64,000 nt of DNA from Paraburkholderia youngii (lineage in GTDB: Bacteria; Pseudomonadota; Gammaproteobacteria; Burkholderiales; Burkholderiaceae), in assembly GCF_013366925.1 (NCBI RefSeq), contig NZ_JAALDK010000001.1, forward strand, positions 3,961,165 through 4,025,164, given 5' to 3'. How positions within the stretch are numbered: position 1 is the stretch's first letter; each line of letters begins with the position of its first letter. Made by a program: the position numbers and the translations under genes. Positions 28,463 to 39,658 of the stretch are shown here, in pieces. The notes below the pieces were generated by a model. That model was not told the DNA's origin. It did no database searches and saw only the letters and a program-made list of their open reading frames with translations.

Positions 28463-29113
28463 ATGTCCACACCCACACCGCACGCCTTGCGCCCCGGCGC
28501 GCCCTCCGCGCCAGCCGCACCCAAGCGCGGCGTCATTCACCCGCTGTGGCTGCGCATCACGCATTGGCTGAACGCGCTCGCGGCGATCGTGATGATGCTG
28601 TCGGGCTGGCGCATCTACGACGCGTCGCCGATCTTCCCGGCGTTCAGCTTTCCGACCGCGATCACGCTGGGCGGCTGGCTCGGCGGCGCGCTGCAATGGC
28701 ACTTCGCGGCGATGTGGCTGCTGGTGTTCAACGGCCTCGTGTATATCGCGCTGAATCTCGCGAGCGGGCGTTTCGTGCGCAAGTTCCTGCCGCTGACGCC
28801 GCGCGCGGTGCTGCGCGATTTCATCGCCGCGTTGCGCGGGAAGCTGTCGCACGACGATCTGCGCGTCTATAACGCGGTGCAGAAATTCGCCTACCTGTTC
28901 GCGATCGCCGATCTGATCGTGCTGGTGCTCTCGGGGCTCGCGATCTGGAAGTCGGTGCAGTTTCCGCTGCTGCGTGACCTGATGGGCGGCTACGACAACG
29001 CACGCGTCGTGCACTTCACCGCGATGTCGCTGCTGGCCGCGTTTCTTGCGGTGCATCTGGCGATGGTCGCGCTCGTGCCGCGGTCGTTGCTCGCGATGCT
29101 GCGCGGACGTTGA
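28463..29113 (+). CDS. Cytochrome b561-type membrane protein (YedZ1-like)
   Basis: 216 residues from ATG at 28463, preceded by GAGGAGAG. Four membrane helices are visible, with likely haem-ligand histidines in LRITHWLNALAAIVM and RVVHFTAMSLLAAFLAVHLAMV, the Ni,Fe-hydrogenase/b561 cytochrome pattern (VHP-LW-LRITHWLNA). By position it should pass quinol electrons to the downstream molybdoenzyme, as YedZ/MsrQ does for MsrP, although its fold is the b561 type. A longer frame upstream is rejected because it overlaps the DUF1223 gene. Confidence 0.87.
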   Translation: MSTPTPHALRPGAPSAPAAPKRGVIHPLWLRITHWLNALAAIVMMLSGWRIYDASPIFPAFSFPTAITLGGWLGGALQWHFAAMWLLVFNGLVYIALNLASGRFVRKFLPLTPRAVLRDFIAALRGKLSHDDLRVYNAVQKFAYLFAIADLIVLVLSGLAIWKSVQFPLLRDLMGGYDNARVVHFTAMSLLAAFLAVHLAMVALVPRSLLAMLRGR

Positions 29114-29188
29114 GCCGCGGCTGCTCACGGCCATCCCGATATTCACGCTCATCGACGCGCCACCCGAACCCCCTATGGATACCGAATC

Positions 29189-29992
29189 ATGAACAAGCCG
29201 ATCGACAAACCAGCAGACCAACCCACGCAGCGTGTTGGCCACACGCTCGACCGCGCATCGATCCTGCTCGATGTGAAGCGCGAACTCGCGATGCCGTCGC
29301 GCCGCCTGTTCGGCAAGCAGCTATTGACGCTCGGCGGTCTATCGATGCTGAGCGGCTGCTCGCTGACCGACGACGCTTCCGTGAACCGCTTCCTCACCGC
29401 CGTGTCGCGGCTGAACGATCGCGCCCAGGCCGCGCTGTTCGACCCCAAGCAGCTCGCGCCGACCTACACGGAAGCGCAGATCACGCGACCGTTTCCCTTC
29501 AACGCGTACTACGGCATCGACGACGTGCCGCACGTCGACGGCTCCGATTATCAGCTGAAGCTGAGCGGGCTCGTGACCGGCAAGCGCGTGTGGACGCTGC
29601 CCGAACTGTACGCGCTGCCGCATGCCGAGCAGATCACGCGGCATATCTGCGTCGAAGGCTGGAGCGCGATCGGCCGCTGGGGCGGCACGCCCTTCGGCGA
29701 TTTTCTGCGGCGTGTCGGCGCGGATACGACGGCGAAGTACGTCGGCTTCAAATGCGCGGACGACTACTACGAAAGCATCGACATGCCGACCGCATTACAT
29801 CCGCAAACGCTGCTGACGTTTTCTTACGACGGCGAGCGACTACCCGCGAAATACGGCTACCCGATGAAGCTGCGCATGCCGACCAAGCTCGGCTACAAGA
29901 ATCCGAAGCACATCGTCGAGATATTCGTCACCAATACGTATCCCGGCGGCTATTGGGTCGACCAGGGCTACAACTGGTTCGGAGGCTCCTGA
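29189..29992 (+). CDS. MsrP/YedY-like molybdopterin oxidoreductase
   Basis: 267 residues. The N-terminus has MPSRRLFGKQLLTLGGLSML with an Arg pair (Tat-like) running into the lipobox LSGC, so it may be a Tat-exported, lipid-anchored protein. The SUOX-type molybdopterin domain shows FNAYYGIDDVPHVDGSDYQLKLSGLV, the Mo-ligand Cys in RHICVEGWSAIGRWGG, and the C-terminal YPMKLRMPTKLGYKNPKHIVEI. The family reduces methionine sulfoxide in periplasmic proteins. Its neighbours, a membrane cytochrome b and a methionine-rich peptide, support that reading. Preceded by ATACCGAATC, a weak ribosome site. Confidence 0.87.
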   Translation: MNKPIDKPADQPTQRVGHTLDRASILLDVKRELAMPSRRLFGKQLLTLGGLSMLSGCSLTDDASVNRFLTAVSRLNDRAQAALFDPKQLAPTYTEAQITRPFPFNAYYGIDDVPHVDGSDYQLKLSGLVTGKRVWTLPELYALPHAEQITRHICVEGWSAIGRWGGTPFGDFLRRVGADTTAKYVGFKCADDYYESIDMPTALHPQTLLTFSYDGERLPAKYGYPMKLRMPTKLGYKNPKHIVEIFVTNTYPGGYWVDQGYNWFGGS

Positions 29993-30085
29993 CGCATGCG
30001 GGCGCACGCGCGCTTGCGGCAGCGGCTTCGGAAGCACGCCGGCACGGGCCGGTTTCGATTCATCCACCACCAACGGAGTCATCCC

Positions 30086-30334
30086 ATGAAGAAGATTGCA
30101 ATCACCACGATCGCACTGCTGATGCTGGCAAGCGGCGGCGCCGCATTCGCGCAGGCAAGCGGCGCGATGTCGAACGATGCGATGTCGAAAGACGCGATGT
30201 CGAAAGATTCGATGTCCAAAGACAGCATGTCGAAGGACAGCATGAAAAAGGACGCAATGAAACACGATTCGATGAAAAAGGGCGGCGGCGCGATGGGCAT
30301 GAAGCACGAGGCGTCGGGCGCGATGGGCAACTGA
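30086..30334 (+). CDS. Pentapeptide MXKDX repeat protein (MrpX-like)
   Basis: 82 residues from ATG at 30086 with CGGAG upstream. The signal peptide is MKKIAITTIALLMLASGGAA with probable cleavage at AFA-QA. The ~60-residue mature part has 11 Met, in near-perfect AMSKD/SMSKD/SMKKD pentads, then a GGGAMGMKHE tail. In Azospira suillum a comparable Met-rich peptide (MrpX) is oxidised by hypochlorite and recycled by YedY1. The gene order here (cytochrome b, YedY-like, Met-rich peptide) fits a sacrificial oxidant sink, but that role is inferred. Confidence 0.85.
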   Translation: MKKIAITTIALLMLASGGAAFAQASGAMSNDAMSKDAMSKDSMSKDSMSKDSMKKDAMKHDSMKKGGGAMGMKHEASGAMGN

Positions 30335-30769
30335 GTCGGCGCCAGGGTGCTTAGCGATCCTGCCGATGCGCGGAGCATCGAACGGATTCGACACCGAATG
30401 CAAGCCGGGGATGCGTCCCCGGCTTTTCTGTTGCGGGAACACCAAAAAGTTACGATTCTGTCGCGCGGCGCACTCGGCGCTTACTGCATAATGCGTTGCG
30501 CGCCGTGGCTTTCGCCCGCGGCGTCGCCGCGCATCGCGGCCGCGTTGCATGGGGTCGTTTTGACCGATTCCGCCGCCACAGCCGTTTCTGGCGCTTCCTG
30601 CGCCGCCCATCGTCTTACTGTTCCACCGACATGTCCGCCAGCCTCACCCGTCAGACCGCATCGCCGATGCGGTGCCCGCCATCCCGTCCGAAAGGCATCG
30701 ACGCAGGCGCGGCGCCTCGCGGGCATCGAGCGCAGCGCGCGGGTCGAGTGGCGACGGCGGGCTGAACGC
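30335..30769. other. 435-bp intergenic region
   Basis: Contains the terminator at 30403-30428 and otherwise no convincing gene. Frames here lack start signals and family features. A TGCATAAT string at 30485-30492 could be an extended -10 for the downstream exporter. Confidence 0.4.
30403..30428 (+). terminator. Rho-independent terminator of MXKDX operon
   Basis: AGCCGGGGA (30403-30411), loop tgcg, TCCCCGGCT (30416-30424), then TTTCT. It lies 69 bp after the MXKDX gene. Confidence 0.85.
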
Positions 30770-31699
30770 ATGTCGCTGCAACGCTCGGTTTTTTCTCCGT
30801 CTGGCTGGCCGCTGCGTCTGCCGCAGTCGCGCAAAGGGAGGGTCGCGCTCGCGCTTGCCGTCGTTTATCTGGTGTGGGGCTCGACCTATCTCGCCGTGCA
30901 CGTCGCGCTCGGCTCGTTCCCGCCGCTGCTGATGTCGGGCTTGCGCAACCTGTTCGCCGGCATCGGTCTGTTCGTGTTCGCCGCGCGCCGCAAGCCGGTC
31001 TGGCCGAGCGTCGCCGAAATTCGCAACGCGGGCCTCGTCGGCACGATGCTGGTGGGTCTGTCGAGCGGCATGCTCGCGTACGGCATGCGCACGGTCGGCA
31101 CCGGCACCGCGGCCGTGATGGTCGCGACCGTGCCGCTGTTCGCGACCGTGATCGCGGCCGTCGCCGGACAGAAGATCGGCCGCGGCGAATGGTTCGCGGT
31201 CGGGCTCGGGCTCGCCGGCATCGTGATTCTGAGTCACGGCGACAGCACGCCGGGCTCGGTGGCAGGCAGTCTCGCGATTCTGTGCGGCGCGCTGTTCTGG
31301 GCCGGCGGCGCGCATCTGGCCGGGGTGTTGAAGCTGCCGTCGGACCTGTTTCTATCGACCTCGCTGCAAATCGGCCTCGGCGGCGCGATCTCGACGCTGG
31401 TCGCGTGGGCGGCGGGCGAGCGGATGCTCGAGCTGCATTTCCTGCCGCTCGTCGCGTTCCTGTATCTGATGCTGATCGGCACGATGGCCGCGTTCGTCGC
31501 GTACGGTTATCTGATTCGCCACACGAGCCCGATCATCGCGAGCAGCTGCATGTACGTGAATCCGATCGTCGCGGTTGCATTGGGTGCGCTGCTGCTCGGC
31601 GAGCCGGTCACACGCTCGACGGTGATCGCGACGATCGTGATCCTGAGCAGCGTCGGCTTGTCGTTCTGGTTCGATTACCAGAAGAAGGGCAGCGCCTGA
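30770..31699 (+). CDS. EamA-family exporter (YedA-like)
   Basis: 309 residues from ATG at 30770 (MSLQRSVFSPSGWPLRLPQSRKGRV). Ten membrane helices in two EamA repeats: VVYLVWGSTYLAVHVALGSFPPLLMSG at the N-terminus, GMRTVGTGTAAVMVATVPLF, and MAAFVAYGYLIRHTSPIIASSCMYVNPIVA in the second half. This matches the YedA subgroup of drug/metabolite exporters. The frame is open far upstream (30347), but that part crosses the terminator region and has no family similarity. Substrate unknown. Confidence 0.83.
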   Translation: MSLQRSVFSPSGWPLRLPQSRKGRVALALAVVYLVWGSTYLAVHVALGSFPPLLMSGLRNLFAGIGLFVFAARRKPVWPSVAEIRNAGLVGTMLVGLSSGMLAYGMRTVGTGTAAVMVATVPLFATVIAAVAGQKIGRGEWFAVGLGLAGIVILSHGDSTPGSVAGSLAILCGALFWAGGAHLAGVLKLPSDLFLSTSLQIGLGGAISTLVAWAAGERMLELHFLPLVAFLYLMLIGTMAAFVAYGYLIRHTSPIIASSCMYVNPIVAVALGALLLGEPVTRSTVIATIVILSSVGLSFWFDYQKKGSA

Positions 31700-31734
31700 G
31701 CGCGGTCGGTTCTCGTCGAACCGCGCCGCCGTTG

Positions 31735-34085
<2,351 letters not shown>

Positions 34086-34886
34086 ATGAAAATTATCCGA
34101 ATCATGGTGGCGGTCGTTGCGGCCGCGGCGGTACTGAGCGCGTGCGGCGGCGGTGGTGATGGCAGCGATGCGGGCAAGACGCTGGGGTTGACCAATCCCG
34201 AGATCCATTTCGTTCACGCGCTTCCGGGTGGCCCCGCGGTCGACTTCCTTGTCAATGGCAGCGCGCCTTCCGGACAGACCAACATCTCGTATAAAGGCGT
34301 GACCAACCTCACCAATATCGACACGGGCCCGACGACCGTCGCGTATGCGGCGACCGGCACGAAGAACGCGCTCGCGAGCGGCAGCTTCCCCGATGTCGCG
34401 AAGGGCCACGTGTACACGGTGCTCGCGTTGCCAGGTCTGTCGGCGCCCGACATCGGCCTGATCGACGATCCGTTTGACAAGGGCCTGCTGACCAACGACG
34501 CGCGCGTGCGCGGCTTCAACGCGTCGGCGAACGCGCCGGACCTCGACCTCTACCTCGTGCAGGCCACCGCCACCAGCATCACCAACGTGTCGCCGACGCT
34601 CGCCGGCGTGTCGTTCAAGAACGCGGTGCCGGCGAGCGGCCAGGATTCGATCTACGTGTCGGGTGGCCAGTACGTGCTGATCGCGACGGTGGCCGGCAGC
34701 AAGACGCCGATCTTCCAGTCGAACTCGTTCTCGCTGGCGAACAACGCCGACTGGCTGATCACCTCGGTGCCGATCGCGGGCGTGTTGAGCCAACTGGCGC
34801 CTGGGCAGATTCATCTGCTGATCGTACAGAACGGCAATACGAGCACGCCGAGCGTGGAACTGTCGAATACGTTGACCGGGCAATGA
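34086..34886 (+). CDS. DUF4397 lipoprotein
   Basis: 266 residues from ATG at 34086 (MKIIRIMVAVVAAAAVLSAC), lipobox LSAC then Gly3. The DUF4397 hallmarks follow: IHFVHALPGGPAVDFLVNG, LTNIDTGPTTVAYAATG and LDLYLVQATATSI, a beta-rich region found in extracellular and cell-surface proteins, often anchored. A GTG three codons upstream (34077) is possible, but AGGTGA is better spaced for the ATG. Function unknown; it is probably on the outer membrane surface or in the periplasm. Confidence 0.82.
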   Translation: MKIIRIMVAVVAAAAVLSACGGGGDGSDAGKTLGLTNPEIHFVHALPGGPAVDFLVNGSAPSGQTNISYKGVTNLTNIDTGPTTVAYAATGTKNALASGSFPDVAKGHVYTVLALPGLSAPDIGLIDDPFDKGLLTNDARVRGFNASANAPDLDLYLVQATATSITNVSPTLAGVSFKNAVPASGQDSIYVSGGQYVLIATVAGSKTPIFQSNSFSLANNADWLITSVPIAGVLSQLAPGQIHLLIVQNGNTSTPSVELSNTLTGQ

Positions 34887-35082
34887 CGAGGGCCGCCGAT
34901 CACCGGATGAGCCTCGCGCGGCGCGAGCATCGATGAGCCGCTCGCGCCAGCCGGACAATCAAGGACTCCGATGGTCGGAAAGTGGGGAGGACGACACGGC
35001 GATCCACGACAGTGGGTCGCCGTTCTCTTTGATGGCGCTCCGAAAACGCGTCGCATCGCTAGCCAGCAAGCCAGCATGCACG

Positions 35083-35117
35083 AAAAAAAAGCCCGCCGCG
35101 GCATCCCGCGACGGGCT
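35083..35117 (-). terminator. Rho-independent terminator of entericidin gene
   Basis: Minus strand: AGCCCG-T-CGCGG / CCGCG-G-CGGGCT stem (35117-35090) with a four-base loop, followed by eight U (35090-35083). Confidence 0.88.
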
Positions 35118-35144
35118 CTGCAAAACCTGCTGCCATGTGCCGGC

Positions 35145-35282
35145 TTATTTTGCCTTTTCCGCCTCGTTCGTGATGGCGTGGCCGCCCTTCGAAATGTCCT
35201 GGCCGGCGCCCGCCATCGTGTTGCAACCCGTGACGAGCATGGCGGTTCCTGCGAGCACAAGCAAAGCGATCAGTCGAGTCAT
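35145..35282 (-). CDS. Entericidin A/B family lipoprotein
   Basis: 45 residues from ATG at 35282, preceded by AAGGAGAA. The signal peptide is MTRLIALLVLAGTAMLVTG with the lipobox VTGC (Cys 20), then the entericidin signature NTMAGAGQDISKGGHAI and a Lys-rich end AEKAK. Entericidins are small envelope lipoproteins; EcnA/EcnB of E. coli act as an antidote/toxin pair and respond to osmotic or stationary-phase cues. Only one copy is present, with its own terminator, near other stress genes (DUF1328, ferritin-like). Confidence 0.9.
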   Translation of the reverse strand: MTRLIALLVLAGTAMLVTGCNTMAGAGQDISKGGHAITNEAEKAK

Positions 35283-35500
35283 GAAACTTCTCCTTGTCGA
35301 GAATGCATCGGTTGATGTCGTCCGACCGGGGCCATGCCAGTCGATCAGGTTTCGATCCGGTTTCGAACCGGCCTGATTGCATGGTAAAAAAAGGGTGGGG
35401 GCGGCGCTGTCGGCCGTGCCGCGATTTTGTTGTAGGCGTGCTCCGGTGTTTGCGTCGGCGCACTCCTACAACGGCTTTGCGGTGCCACGGCCAGCACGCG

Positions 35501-36988
35501 TCAGACGGGGCTTTGCGACGAAGTGGTCGGTGTGGCCGGCGACGCCGGCGGCTGATCGATCGAAGGCGTCGCCGTGCTTGCGCTCGGCATCACGACGTCG
35601 ATTTCGGTGCCGCTTTGCGCGCCACGGCGGATGTCGAAGCGTCCGCCATGCGCGGCCACGCGCTGGCGCATGCCGAGCAGGCCATGCGTATGCGTGCGTT
35701 TCAGATCGGCCGGCATGATGCCGACGCCGTTGTCCGCGATATGCAGCGCGACCTCGCCATCGCCGACCCGCAGCGCGATGCCGACCTTCGAGGCCCGCGC
35801 GTACTTGGCGGCGTTCGTCAGCGACTCCTGCGCGACCCGAAAGAGCGCGATCTTGGTCTGCTCATCGAGCTGGACATCGTCGGCGGGCAGGTGCAGTTCG
35901 AGCGTCCAGTTGTTGCGCTGCGCGGCTTCGTCGGCGAGCGTGCGCAGCGCGGTGACGAGCCCGAAATTGGCGAGTACGGTCGGCCGCATGTCCTCGATGA
36001 TGCGCCGCTTCAACGCGATACCCTGGTCGAGATTGGCGAGCGCGCGCTGCAGCTTGTCGGCGATGTCTGGCTCGCTGTCCTTCAGCTTGCGGCGCGCCCA
36101 CGCGACGTCCATCCGGCATGCGGTCAGAATCGCGCCGAGCTCGTCGTGCAGCTCACGCGCGAGCTGGGTCTTTTCGTTTTCGCTGACCGCCTGCAGATGC
36201 CAGCCGAGCGCTTCGAGCTGGCGCGTGCGCTCGCCCACCAGCTGGTCGAGTTCCTCCTGCTGCGTAATCAGCTGACGCTGCGCGCGCGCCTGCCGGTCGA
36301 TCTGGATGCCGAGATTGCGAAACAGCAGAATGAACAGCACGATGTTCAGCGCCGACAGCCCCGCCGCGCACAGCGTCGACAGCCGCTGATCGGCGCGGCT
36401 CGCGGCCAGCGCGTGCTGCGCGCGGCGCTCCTCGTTGTCGCGCAGCAGCGTGAGCGTGCTGTCGATCAACGACGCGTCCGCCGGATTGACGTCGCTCGCG
36501 GGCCCGCATCCGCCGAGTTCGAGCGGATGCGGCGCCGCGTGCTGCATCGCGGCGGCGCCCGCGCCGATGCGCGCGTCGATCAGCGCGAGAATCTGCGTAA
36601 AGCTCGCGAGCTCCGCGCTGTCCGCGCGGCCGCCGCGATAGAAGTGGTCCAACTGCCGGGTGGTCTCGCGAATGCGCGCGGCGCTCGCGCAGAACGCTTG
36701 GGCGGATGCGTCGTCCTTCGTCAGAAGAAACTGGTTTTGTTGTGCGCTGAGGCGCGACAGGTCGCTCGCGAGCGTGCTCAGTTGCACGGTGACGTCGCGC
36801 GCTTCGAGCGCGGTCTCGTACTCGGCGGCGATGCGCTCACGCGCGCTCTCCAGAATCACGAGGCCGCCCACCGTGATCACGATCGCGACCGTCATCGCGA
36901 TCGCCCAACTGCGCCTGCGCATCCAGTCGGCGAGCCGCGCCGTGGCGCGCGCGCCAGGCTGTTTCGGCGGGTTCTGCAGATTCGACAC
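35501..36988 (-). CDS. NarX-type sensor histidine kinase
   Basis: About 495 residues if translation starts at the GTG at 36988 ([10 protein letters not shown]), which has GGAG eight bases upstream; ATG starts at 37138 or 36922 are alternatives. Domains: TM helix 1 ([21 protein letters not shown]), a ~180-residue helical sensor region, TM helix 2 ([16 protein letters not shown]), a coiled coil ([22 protein letters not shown]), a HisKA_3 dimerisation domain with the phosphorylatable His in [13 protein letters not shown], and HATPase_c ([31 protein letters not shown]). The C-terminal Pro/Ser/Thr tail is low complexity. Probable partner is the LuxR-type regulator at 38556, 1.5 kb away on the other strand. 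Confidence 0.88.
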   Translation of the reverse strand: MSNLQNPPKQPGARATARLADWMRRRSWAIAMTVAIVITVGGLVILESARERIAAEYETALEARDVTVQLSTLASDLSRLSAQQNQFLLTKDDASAQAFCASAARIRETTRQLDHFYRGGRADSAELASFTQILALIDARIGAGAAAMQHAAPHPLELGGCGPASDVNPADASLIDSTLTLLRDNEERRAQHALAASRADQRLSTLCAAGLSALNIVLFILLFRNLGIQIDRQARAQRQLITQQEELDQLVGERTRQLEALGWHLQAVSENEKTQLARELHDELGAILTACRMDVAWARRKLKDSEPDIADKLQRALANLDQGIALKRRIIEDMRPTVLANFGLVTALRTLADEAAQRNNWTLELHLPADDVQLDEQTKIALFRVAQESLTNAAKYARASKVGIALRVGDGEVALHIADNGVGIMPADLKRTHTHGLLGMRQRVAAHGGRFDIRRGAQSGTEIDVVMPSASTATPSIDQPPASPATPTTSSQSPV

Positions 36989-37178
36989 TTGCTGCTCCGG
37001 AAAGAGGGCATCGACTCGGGCGTCGACTTCGGCATCGAGCGAAGCCGCGCGTAACGTCGTCGTAATCCAATGTAAGCGGATTCTCACACGAAAAACGGCG
37101 AGCGTCGGAATGCGCGCGGCGCCGCGCATCGATAGCATGGACCCGATCGTTCATTCAATGTTTCGGGAGAAAACCATC

Positions 37179-37355
37179 ATGCTGAAGTGGGCGCTGTTCT
37201 TCGCGATCGTCGCGGTGATCGCGGGTCTTCTCGGCTTCACCGGCATTGCGGCCGGCGCGGCGGCGATCGCGAAGTTCCTGTTCTTCGTGTTTGTCGTGCT
37301 GTGCGTGGTGTTCCTCGTGCTCGGCTTCGTCGTGACGAAGAAAACGATCGATTAG
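37179..37355 (+). CDS. DUF1328 (YtjA-like) small membrane protein 1
   Basis: 58 residues starting [20 protein letters not shown], two membrane helices around the conserved [18 protein letters not shown] turn of DUF1328, ending KKTID. A GGGAGAAAACC sequence precedes the start. E. coli YtjA is of the same family, of unknown function and stress-linked. A second copy follows 93 bp downstream, indicating local duplication. Confidence 0.88.
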   Translation: MLKWALFFAIVAVIAGLLGFTGIAAGAAAIAKFLFFVFVVLCVVFLVLGFVVTKKTID

Positions 37356-37448
37356 CGCGGCCATCGCAGTGGCGGCAAGCCGCGCCTTCATAGCAGGCGA
37401 GGGGTTTGCTGGTAGTCGATTGCAGGGCCAACAAAAGGGAGAAATGCC

Positions 37449-37610
37449 ATGCTTCACTATGCCATCGTCTTTTTCGTGATCGCGATCATCGCGGCGGTGT
37501 TCGGCTTTACCGGCATCGCGGCCGGCGCGGCCGAAATCGCGAAGATCCTGTTCTACATCTTCCTCGTCGTGTTCGTGGTCACGTTGCTGCTCGGCGTGTT
37601 TCGAACCTAG
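37449..37610 (+). CDS. DUF1328 (YtjA-like) small membrane protein 2
   Basis: 53 residues from ATG at 37449 ([20 protein letters not shown]), again with [21 protein letters not shown], ending GVFRT. Upstream is AAGGGAGAAATGCC. It is a diverged duplicate of the preceding gene; the [10 protein letters not shown] core is identical. Likely coexpressed with it. Confidence 0.9.
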   Translation: MLHYAIVFFVIAIIAAVFGFTGIAAGAAEIAKILFYIFLVVFVVTLLLGVFRT

Positions 37611-37828
37611 CCACGCGAGCCCTGGATGAACGTAACACGAGATCGGCAGCGAAGTACGCAATACGTATAGGTAGGTACAGGTAGTCAACAAGGCGCGGGA
37701 ACGCGCGGCGTTTGAATCCTCGATCGAGGCGCCCGCGTTCGAAGCGCGCCGTCATTCCACCGTCGGCGCATCAGGCGCGATTCGTGCTGATGCGCGATTC
37801 CCCCAATACCGGATAAAGGAGAAGTTCG

Positions 37829-38374
37829 ATGACGAAGCAATCTGGCGACACGTTCGTGATGGACATCAAAAAGATCCGCGAGGACGCGCGCAAGCATATG
37901 TCGGATGGTCCGGTCACGCCGAGCTACGGCGCGAATCGCGACACGGTGCTCAAGCTGCTCAACGACGCGCTCGCCACCGAGCTCGTCTGCACGCTGCGTT
38001 ACAAGCGTCACTACTTCATGGCGAAGGGCATCAACTCCGAAGCGGTCGCGACGGAATTCGCCCAGCACGCGAGCGAGGAGCAGGAACACGCCGATCGCAT
38101 CGCCGAGCGCATCGTGCAGCTTGGCGGCGAACCCGATTTCGCGCCGGACGGCATCAAGGCACGCGCGCATTCGGAATACAAGGAAGGCACCGATCTGACC
38201 GACATGATTCGCGAGAACCTGGTCGCGGAGCGTATCGCGATCGACACGTACCGCGAGATCGTCCGCTATCTCGGCGAAAAGGACGTGACCACGCGCCGGC
38301 TGTTCGAGGAGATTCTCGCGGTCGAGGAAGAGCACGCCGACGATATGGCGGATCTGCTCGCGGGGCGTGAGTAG
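37829..38374 (+). CDS. Ferritin-like (bacterioferritin/DPS-type) protein
   Basis: 181 residues in a four-helix ferritin-like domain. Helix motifs carry the metal-binding pattern: ALATELVCTLRYKRHYFMA with a candidate Glu, EFAQHASEEQEHADRIAERI with ExxH, MIRENLVAERIAIDTYREI, and the final EEILAVEEEHADDMADLL (ExxH). GATELxxxxRYKxHYF is typical of the bacterioferritin-like proteins annotated in Burkholderia. It probably handles iron or shields DNA/proteins from oxidants. Start ATG at 37829 follows AAGGAG. It lies between the DUF1328 pair and the response regulators. Confidence 0.85.
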   Translation: MTKQSGDTFVMDIKKIREDARKHMSDGPVTPSYGANRDTVLKLLNDALATELVCTLRYKRHYFMAKGINSEAVATEFAQHASEEQEHADRIAERIVQLGGEPDFAPDGIKARAHSEYKEGTDLTDMIRENLVAERIAIDTYREIVRYLGEKDVTTRRLFEEILAVEEEHADDMADLLAGRE

Positions 38375-38555
38375 CGCGCCAAAGTGACAGGGAAGCGACA
38401 AAGACGCGGCGCAATAGTGTTGACCGGGCGCCAGCGAACTCGGGAATGCCGGCGGCTGCGGTGCGAAGCCGCCCTCGCAGTCCACGTTCTGCCGTGGCCG
38501 CGGATCATTACAATGTCGGCTTAGGAGCGACTACCTTTGCACGGACACCCAACCG

Positions 38556-39188
38556 ATGATTCGAGTGCTGATAGCTGACGATCATGCGATCGTTCGAGGT
38601 GGTTTCAGACAGTTCGTCGCCGACGAGCCGGATATGTGCGTCGCCGCCGAGGCCGCGACCGGCGAGGAAGCGATCGTCCTCGTGCGCGAGCAGGCATTCG
38701 ACGTGGTGCTGCTCGACATCGCGATGCCGGACAAGAACGGCATCGATACGTTGCGGGTGATCAAGCAGGTGCGTCCGGAGCAGGGCGTGCTGATCCTGTC
38801 GGGCTACCCCGAGAGCCAGTACGCGATCAATCTGCTGCGCGCGGGCGCGAACGGCTATCTGAACAAAGACTGCGAGCCGGAGGAAATCGTGCGCGCGATC
38901 CGCTCGGTTGCGCGCGGTCACCGCTATCTGTCGGAGGCGGTCGCCGATACGCTTGCCGACAATCTCGACAAGCCCGCCGCCGGGCGTCCCCATGAAGCGC
39001 TATCGGAGCGCGAATTCCAGATCTTCTGCAAGCTCGCGGCAGGGCAGTTGCCGACCGAGATCGCGGAAGAGCTGCATCTGTCGGTCAAAACGGTGAGCAC
39101 GTATCGCGCGCGGGTGCTCGAGAAGATGCGACTCGCGAACAACGCGGACCTCACGTACTACGCGATCAAGAATGGTCTGATCGAATGA
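38556..39188 (+). CDS. NarL/FixJ-type response regulator
   Basis: 210 residues. The receiver domain (~1-125) has acidic pocket residues in VLIADDHAIVRGG, the phospho-acceptor Asp in VVLLDIAMPDKNG (~57), the Ser in ILSGYPES and the Lys in YLNKDCEPE. The C-terminal LuxR HTH (~145-205) has LSEREFQIFCKLAAGQLPTE and LHLSVKTVSTYRARVLEKM. Likely partner of the NarX-type kinase at 35501-36988, though separated from it by four genes. Followed after 16 bp by a second receiver protein. Confidence 0.9.
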   Translation: MIRVLIADDHAIVRGGFRQFVADEPDMCVAAEAATGEEAIVLVREQAFDVVLLDIAMPDKNGIDTLRVIKQVRPEQGVLILSGYPESQYAINLLRAGANGYLNKDCEPEEIVRAIRSVARGHRYLSEAVADTLADNLDKPAAGRPHEALSEREFQIFCKLAAGQLPTEIAEELHLSVKTVSTYRARVLEKMRLANNADLTYYAIKNGLIE

Positions 39189-39204
39189 CGATCGAGACAT
39201 CCTG

Positions 39205-39636
39205 ATGAACAGCGAATCGAACCCTGCTACCGATCCAGCCAGCCGCGCGCCGTTGCGCGTGCTGCTGATCGAGGATTCGCCGCTGATCCGCCGCAGCCTC
39301 GTCGAGGCGATCGATGCTTCGGGCTTGCTGCGCGTGGCCGCTTATGCCGATTCCGCCGATCAGGCGATCGCGTTGCTCGGCGACGAAGCGTTCGACGCGG
39401 TAATCGTCGATTTGCAGCTGAAGCGGGGCTCGGGTGTGCCGGTGCTCGCGTATCTGCAGCGCGAGGGGCTGATCGATTCGATGTTCGCGGCGGTGCTGAC
39501 CAATCATGCGTTGCCCGCGTATCGAGCGCGCTGCGAGCAGTACGGCGTGCGGCACTTTTACGACAAATCGTTCGAGTTCGATCGTGTGCTCGACGCGCTG
39601 CATGAGTATGCGTTGGGGCGGGGGGGCGGCGAGTAA
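39205..39636 (+). CDS. Stand-alone receiver-domain response regulator
   Basis: 143 residues, a single receiver domain with no output domain. Visible are VLLIEDSPLIRRSL (acidic pair), the phospho-Asp in AVIVDLQLKRGSG, the Thr in VLTNHALP and the Lys in FYDKSFEFDRV. The start MNSESNPATDP is 16 bp after the preceding LuxR-type regulator, so the two are cotranscribed. It may be a phosphate sink or second target of the same kinase (inference). Confidence 0.87.
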   Translation: MNSESNPATDPASRAPLRVLLIEDSPLIRRSLVEAIDASGLLRVAAYADSADQAIALLGDEAFDAVIVDLQLKRGSGVPVLAYLQREGLIDSMFAAVLTNHALPAYRARCEQYGVRHFYDKSFEFDRVLDALHEYALGRGGGE

Positions 39637-39658
39637 GAGTCTGCGCGGGAGGACGTTT

